NCBI RefSeq assembly: GCF_963924675.1
Contig: NC_089220.1
Coordinates: 116,204,697-116,268,696 of the forward strand
Source of the DNA: Phocoena phocoena
Taxonomy: Eukaryota; Chordata; Mammalia; Artiodactyla; Phocoenidae
DNA: 64,000 nucleotides
Direction: 5' to 3'
Shown piece after piece: positions 57,700 to 64,000 of the stretch (its first letter is position 1; each line of letters starts with the position of its first letter). The notes below the pieces were generated by a model that did no database searches, had not been told where the DNA came from, and saw nothing but the letters and a program-made list of their open reading frames with translations. Both the position numbers and the translations under genes were made by a program.

Positions 57700-57739
57700 T
57701 CATCTCACTTTCAGATTGAGTGTTGAGGTACTTTCCTCC

Positions 57740-58250
57740 CCAGAATTCCATACTTGGGTGGAATTTGCTTTGCACATTACTTCTCAATAGCTAAAAGGTA
57801 GAAGCAGCCCTAGTGTCCATCAATAGATGAATGGGTAAACAAAATGTGGTATATACATACAATGGAGTATCATTCAACCTTAAAAATGAAGGAAATTCTG
57901 CCACATGCTACAACATGGATGAACATTGAAGACATTATGCTAAGTGAAATTAGCCAGTCACAAAAAGACTATATGATTCCACTTCTATGAGGCACCTAGA
58001 GTAGTCCAGTTCATAGAGACAGAATGTAAAATGGTGGTTGCCAGGGACTGGGGAGCAGGGAGAATGGGGAGTTGTTGTTTAATGGGTACAGAATTTCAGT
58101 TTGGGAGGATAAAATAGTCCTTGAGATGGATGGTGGTTGCACAATAATGGGAATGTACTTAACGCCACTGAACTGTCCACTTAAATGGTTAAGATGGTAA
58201 ATTTCATGTTATGTATATTTAACTGCAATATTAAAAAATACATAGAAGAC
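57740..58250 (+). repeat. L1M 3'-end fragment
   Basis: CAATGGAGTATCATTCAACC, GTGAAATTAGCCAGTCACAA and GGTTGCCAGGGACTGGGGAG are classical L1M 3' region words, followed by the GTTATGTATATTTAACTGCA tail. Confidence 0.9.
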
Positions 58251-59765
58251 ACCCAACCACCACCAGAAAAAGGGAACACATCAAAATTTGAATGATTCCA
58301 CCCATCTCTCTGCTGGAACTCCTCCAACCCTTCGCTTGAGTGGAGCCTATTCTGTAATGGAGATTATGAGTTCACTAAAATGGTTGTAAAATATAAAAAT
58401 ATGTCTTGCTGCATATGTGGGTCTCTTTCTTCTCCTAGAGCCTGAAATAAAAATGGGCGAAGAAGAAATTACTACCTTTATGGCTGAACATTTATTTCAC
58501 AAATGTTCAAGTGCCTGCTTTATGCCAGGAGCTGTGGAAGGTGTGAAAATGAAGCATATACGAGAAGTTCATGGTCTAGAAGGGGAAATGTCCATGCATA
58601 AATTTTTCCGTGAATAATTTTAATATCAGATAAAATGTGCCCCTTTCTGCGCCCTTAAATCACCCTGTACTTCTCTCAATTATCATATGTTTCACTCTAT
58701 TGTCATTAACTTTATTTTTCTTTCTCCCACAAGTTGTAGATTGTGTTGATGGCCCAATTCATCATCCTTCCTAGATCCATGCCCTTTACCACATAACTTT
58801 GCAGTGCCCGTGAGCGGAGTAACCTGCCTTCCCCTTGATTCTAGCTTTCACCACATGACTTGCTTTGGCTAATGGAATGTTAGCAAGTATGATGAAAGCA
58901 GAGGCTTGAAATGGACTTGAACATTGGGAGCTGTCCTTTTGCACCACTGCCATCACCAGGAGAACAGGCCTGGGCTACCCTGCTGGAGGACATGTTGCAG
59001 AGCTGAGTCTCCTAAACTGCTCTAGAAGAGGCCAGCCTAGGTTAGCTGTCTATCAGACGACCTATAGACATGTCACTTAGCCCAGCCAAGAAAAGTGTAA
59101 AAATTATCATTTGTATAACCAGATGAATTTTTTACAGAGTGTACACATCTATATAATCACTACCCAAAACAAAAATGAGAATTTAGCAGGACTCAGAAGC
59201 AGCTCGCAGGCTCCTTCCCAGTCATTACCCACCTCCTCCTCCAGAGGTAACCATTACCTTGACATCTAACCATAGATTAGCTTCTGCCTGGTCTTGAACT
59301 TCTTCTAAATGGAACCATACTATATATAGTCTTTCGTGTCTGGCTTCTTCCATTTAACATCATATTAATGAGATTCTTCCAGTTTGCTGTGAATAGCAGT
59401 AGTAGTTCCTTCATTTTCATTGCTTTATAGTATAACATGGTTTGGATATAACACAATGTATTTATTAATTCTACTGTTGATGTCCTTTTGGATTATTTTC
59501 CAGTTAGAACTATTAGGAATAATGCTGCAATGACTATTCTTACATATGTCTTTTGGTGAGCATATGTATGCATTTCTGTTCCATACATAGCTAAGAGTAG
59601 AATTGCCAGGATATAGGATAAATGTATGTTCAGCGTAATATATATTGCCAAACAGACTTCCCAGATAGCTGTACCACTTTACACTCCCAGCAGAAATGTT
59701 GAGTCCCACTTTCTCCACATCCTTGCCAACACTGGGTATTGTCAAGGCTTTAAAAACATTTTTTG

Positions 59766-60084
59766 GAACTTCCCTGGTGGCGCAGTGGTTAAGAATCCAC
59801 CTGCCAAGGCAGGGGACAGGGGTTCGAGCCCTGGTCCGGGAAGATCCCACGTGCCGCGGAGCAACTAAGCCCTTGTGCCACAACTACTGAGCCTGCGCTC
59901 TAGAGGCCACGAACCACAACTACTGAAGTCCGCATGCCTATAGCCTGTGCTCTGCAACAAGAGAAGACACTGCAATGAGAAGCCCACGCAACACAACAAA
60001 TAGTAGCCCCCTTTTGCTGCAACTAGAGAAAGCCCGCGCACAGCAACAAAGACCCAATGCAGCCAAAAATAAATAATTAAATTT
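59766..60084 (+). repeat. CHR-type long SINE inside L1M
   Basis: Full-length copy with head GGAACTTCCCTGGTGGCGCA, CACAACTACTGAGCC units and an AAATAAATAATTAAA tail. Confidence 0.93.
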
Positions 60085-60089
60085 TTTAA

Positions 60090-60212
60090 AAAATTTTATT
60101 TTTGGCCACACCGTGTGGCTCGTGGGATCTTAGTTCCCCGACCAGGGATTGAACCCAGATCCTCAGCAATGAGAGTGCAGAGTCCTACCACTGAACTGCC
60201 ATGGAATTCCCA
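60090..60212 (-). repeat. Older CHR-related SINE, partial
   Basis: Inverse copy directly after the preceding SINE, giving a tail-to-tail pair. Contains CCGACCAGGGATTGAACCC and an eroded head. Confidence 0.85.
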
Positions 60213-60768
60213 AGTCTTTTTCATCTTAACCATTCTGATGGGTATGTAGTAATATCTCATTTTGATTTTAATTTACATATCCCTTATGACTAATGAGCAT
60301 GAGTATATTTTCATATGAACATTTGAATATCCTCTTGTGTGAATTGTCTGTTCATGTAAGATTCAAGTTTGTACTGCATAGACTCTTCTACTGTAGGATC
60401 AAAAGGGCAGCTAGGCGGGTCATGAGGCTCACAGCAAGAGATCCTGAAGATGAAAAAGAACTTTGCATCAGCTCTAACCCAGCCTTTGCATCATTCCAGC
60501 ATCAGGAATGATACAGTGGGATTCCTGCATAAGACCCTGAACTCTAGGAAACCTCAAACCAGTACGCAAGAAGTAGACAATGGGTTGGACACATGCAATG
60601 TGGGGATCTTCAAGGAAAACCCATTGGCTTATTGCTAATAGACTCACAAGTTGTCAGATGTTCTGGAAACACCAGGACTTCGGGGTCTGGTCCTCAGCCA
60701 CACAGGCTCAGAAAAGAGCTTTTGCTGACACAGTGAGTCAGCAATTAATGAAAATATCAGAATGCTGA

Positions 60769-60808
60769 GGAATTCCCTGGCAAAAAAAAAAAAAAAGCAA
60801 ATTTAAAA
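60769..60808 (+). repeat. Micro-insertion: SINE-like head fused to A-tail
   Basis: About 40 bp: GGAATTCCCTGGC followed by fifteen A and a short A-rich end. Both sides carry the 13-bp repeat ATCAGAATGCTGA (60756-60768 and 60809-60821). Confidence 0.75.
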
Positions 60809-61714
60809 ATCAGAATGCTGATGTATTAATTCCCATCATGAACCAGAATTGCCAAGCATTCCAGTCTCCGATTCAGATACTCACTCCCTGTAAGAAAACA
60901 ACTTGGGAAGTCAAATATAATCAGAAGGCTGCATGGTGAGCTGGAGCCAGAGCACCAAGAATGGGAGTGGGGGGCCGAGAAGAGCAGGAGTGTGCTTCCA
61001 AGACCCTCACAGTAAAAATGGATCTGCCACTGGAACTGGACAGGATATGACCTTGGATGAGACTTCCCTGTCCCCAGCCAATGCTCAGATGAACACTGAC
61101 AATGTCGCTTCAGAGACCCTCCTTTTTCTCAGTGTTTCCACAGTTAACTAATCCCCCTTCTGACTGACTCCTTCTTCTTTAGCTACCCTAAGGACATACG
61201 TTGGTTGTCTTCTTATTATCCATTTCCCCACCTCCTTCCCCAGAGGTCCCTGGCCCCTTTTCAACAGACCATACTTTGCATTGGGGAATCCGATCCTTGG
61301 AGTTCCTGCAATGGTTCCATCCTAGATGTAAGTTTGGAGCTCACCACCTAGACCAAGCCAATCCGTGCATTCCATCCTCTGAGCTCAGTGATGGGCTGAG
61401 CATGTCAGCTACAGATGCTGGGATGCTGATAGTCTATATTTCCCACTGGGCATGAATGAGAAAGCTTGTGGCCTTGGGAGCCATCTGAGGACCACAAGGG
61501 GAATCAACCTCAGTTCATTCTGACATGGAGGAAGGCAGAGTGGAGAGCTGAAGAGAAACCGGAGTCTTAGTGATTTTCTTAAGCCATTGGATCAAGCAAG
61601 CACAGCTTCCAGACTTTTTAGTTACTTGGGCCAAGATATTCCTTTTCTTGTGTAAAACAGTTTGCATTGGTCTGGCAGAACTAACTGATTATCCAATATC
61701 TAGTTTCTCTCTCT

Positions 61715-61716
<2 letters not shown>

Positions 61717-61751
<35 letters not shown>

Positions 61752-61956
61752 ACGCGGGCCTCTCACTGTTGTGGCCTCTCCCGCCGTGGAGCACAGGCTC
61801 CGGATGCGCAGGCTCAGCGGCCACGGCAACTCAGCAGCCACGGCTCACGGGCCCAGACGCTCCACGGCATGTGGGATCCTCCCGGACCGGGGCACAAACC
61901 CGTGTCCCCCGCATCGGCAGGCGGATTCTTAACCACTGCACCACCAGGGAAGTCCC
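61717..61956 (-). repeat. CHR-type short SINE with internal duplication
   Basis: Inverse copy with a T run of about 26 at 61721-61746. The body carries a second GCCACGGC-type stretch near 61818-61850. Short related flanks begin CTAGT. Confidence 0.92.
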
Positions 61957-63757
61957 TAGTCTCTTCTCCTTTACTTACAGAACCCCCTTTTTATTCGTAG
62001 TTTAAAAATATTTGTCTCCCCTACTTCCCTGGAGCTAAGTGTGGCAATGTAGCCAAGAAGGTACTACTGGAAGTCCCTGGTAATACTTCTGGAAAAGTGA
62101 TTTATTTCCTGATTAAAAAAGAAAGAGGGCAGATTCAACTGGCACATGCATTGTGCCTTTCCCATGCCCCTTTTTCCTGCCTTCAAAGCAGGAAGAGTAA
62201 CAGCTAAATTATGATCTTGAAGCCAAAAGACACACACTAAGGATGGCAGAAGAAGATAGAAGGAGCCTGATTCCTTGAGCAGCTGTACCAGTTCCCAGAC
62301 TGCCTATACCAGACTCCTTGCAACATGAGAATAGTAAACCCCTTATAGGTTTAGCCACTTTGTTGGGTTTCTGTTAAATGCAGCCAAATGCATACTGACT
62401 TAGAGAAGTCAGTACACTGAAGTGGGATGCTGCAAGTAATATAATCTGAAACGTGGATTTGTTGAGTGGTAGAGATGGGCTTTTGGGTTCTGAGTGTACA
62501 TGCGTTACAGACTGGAATGCCAATGACCTTGTTAGGCAGTGGTGGAACATTTGGTCAATTTGTTCTTCTATGGGAGATACCCCACATGCCAATCAAGTCT
62601 GTTGTGTTACGGAAAATAGCTGGAATGATTCAGAATGTTGGCACCTGCTGGTGACTTCGTTCTATTTTCAACAAAGTCCTGAGAGAGACCAATGAGCTAG
62701 AGTTATACAGCCTGAACAAAAAAGGTAAGGAAGTACCGCTTCACTAAGGAAGGCTCTCTGGCTAGGGCCTGCAAATTTCCTTTGAGTGAACATCTCATAA
62801 TCTGGAGACTTGCAGGGCTGAAAAAGATCTTTGCTTCTGTTCTCCAAATAGAAGATGAGACTGGTATCCTGGGCCTTTCCTACGCACCTTCCTTTAAGAA
62901 TCACCACTCCACAGAGGAATTGGACTCTGCAAAGTGTTCTCCTCCTCCTAGAGGCTTTTGTTTCCAGTTGTCTCAAGTCAGTGAGCATTAAGTTGAAGGC
63001 TAGAAGGATAAGCAGAGCACAGAGGCCAACACGTAATAGAGGAGGGTTTTCAGGTTTACAGACTATGGCTACATAGGAGCTTCCGCTGTGGTTACTCACA
63101 CATAGGATTGAAGAAGAAGCAAATAGACTGGAAGCCTACAACATTTTTGAGGGAATCATATCACCAGAAATGAAAATTTAAGGACCTGACTCGCAAAACC
63201 TTATCATTTTTCAACCCCAGGCCCCCGAACACACACAACAGAAAGGGCATCCACCCCAAAGTTACACTTCAGATATGGTTAAAGTGGATAATGCACAAGA
63301 AGTCATCTCAAAAGCAGATGGAACTTGGACCATGGAGCACAATCGAAAAAGTTCCACCCAGAGAGTAGGTTGGCTGAGTAAGGAAATTACTGTCCGGCAG
63401 GGAGTCCTGGCTTCTCCTGTCTAGCAGAATCCGGTATTTGCCCATAGCTCTAATATTTGCAGTAGCTTTGATGTGTTTCCCATTCTTCCCTTTCCCATGT
63501 GGGAGTTTAATTTTGTTCCTTCTCCAATATTATATATGGGATATGTTGGGGGAAGATAACTTGGCTTTTAGTTTGTAGGTTACTGGACTTTGTATAAGGA
63601 TTCACATCAGGGCTAAGTGGAGAAAACTGCATATGGGATAGAGACTCTGGTTTTTGAGATGGATGCAGTGTCTGGCTGAGACTTTGGAACTGTCCACATC
63701 AGGGAGGGAGCATATTCTGTATATGGAAGGATGGATACCCTAAAGGGTGGACTGTGG

Positions 63758-63815
63758 CAGTCACTGCTTTCTTTCTACCCAATAAACAGTCACTGCTTTC
63801 TTTCTACCCAGTAAG
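63758..63815 (+). repeat. 29-bp tandem duplication
   Basis: The unit starting CAGTCACTGCTTTCTTTCTA is present twice in direct succession, with minor changes at its end. Confidence 0.93.
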
Positions 63816-64000
63816 CATTCTCCATGTCTTCTTTACCATCAGAACCCTGAATTTGTTTAGGAAAGCAACGTGCCCATCTAAAAATCACATCAAAGTTTTC
63901 TGGCCATTGAGACATAAGCAAAACTCTCCCAAAGATATCTCGAAAAGCTTTGCTTTCTGGTTATAAGTATCACTACTTCTCTCCTTTTCACTTATTTCTC

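Larger units (their letters stand above)
59120..60370 (-). repeat. L1M 3'-region fragment, interrupted by two SINEs
   Basis: Inverse L1M: CATTTAACATCATATTAATG and ATAATGCTGCAATGACTATT on the left, CATTCTGATGGGTATGTAGT and GTGAATTGTCTGTTCATGTA on the right of the SINEs at 59766-60212. Confidence 0.85.
56847..64000. other. Intergenic region at right end
   Basis: No gene recognised. Contents listed separately are SINEs, L1M pieces and a 29-bp tandem duplication. 58830-59100 and 62200-62420 resemble worn MaLR/MLT-like LTR sequence, with low confidence. 60820-61700 and 62430-63750 show nothing I can name. Confidence 0.55.

Noticed and set aside
58417..58617. 66-codon plus-strand open frame as a small gene
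   Set aside because: No conserved motif, no splice context, and it follows directly after an L1M fragment.
62668..63099. 143-codon minus-strand open frame
   Set aside because: No family resemblance, no splice or promoter context, and it lies in repeat-rich intergenic DNA.
63760..63966. Possible first exon of ARID3B at the right edge
   Set aside because: The sequence is AT-rich with no CpG island and no ARID-family residues. The gene is expected further right.

Overview
The window is mammalian nuclear DNA, almost certainly from a cetacean. The strongest clue is about twenty copies of a tRNA-derived CHR-type SINE, the family known from whales, hippos and ruminants. They include a short, GC-rich subtype typical of whales and dolphins. 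Older MIR, L2, L1M and Tigger-type relics form the background. No bacterial features are present.

Two protein-coding genes lie on the minus strand, and both can be reassembled exon by exon with consensus splice sites and matching phases. SEMA7A has 14 coding exons from 22276 down to 582. It encodes a 665-residue GPI-anchored semaphorin with signal peptide, Sema domain, RGD, PSI domain, Ig domain and anchor signal. Its 3' UTR runs off the left edge and its CpG-island promoter is at about 21.4-22.4 kb. UBL7 has 10 coding exons from 44665 down to 32973. It encodes a 380-residue protein with an N-terminal ubiquitin-like domain and a C-terminal UBA domain. A noncoding first exon lies in a second CpG island at about 46.4-46.9 kb that looks bidirectional. 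The order SEMA7A-UBL7, both on the same strand, is the one I recall from human chromosome 15q24, where ARID3B follows. No ARID3B exon is seen before the right edge.

Layout: 0.6-22.3 kb SEMA7A, GC-rich, with mostly ancient MIR/L2 repeats and one young SINE; 22.4-33.0 kb intergenic; 33.0-46.6 kb UBL7; 46.6-54.7 kb SINE- and L1-rich intergenic DNA; 54.7-54.93 kb an orphan GC-rich block; 54.93-56.85 kb an inverted, near-identical copy of the UBL7 segment at 34.94-36.84 kb; 56.85-64 kb intergenic repeats.

The most unusual object is that inverted partial duplication. It carries the 3' part of UBL7 exon 7, exons 8, 9 and 10 and the introns between them, with intact splice sites and close to 99 percent identity by eye. 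It lies 18 kb from its source in opposite orientation. Other notable structures are a perfect 22-bp-arm hairpin at 31660-31708, a palindromic TATA-like element in the UBL7 promoter, a G-quadruplex-capable pentamer repeat just inside the SEMA7A intron after exon 6, and several odd SINE insertions. The SINE oddities are a duplicated head, recurrent internal duplications, a possible 3' transduction and a micro-insertion of about 40 bp.
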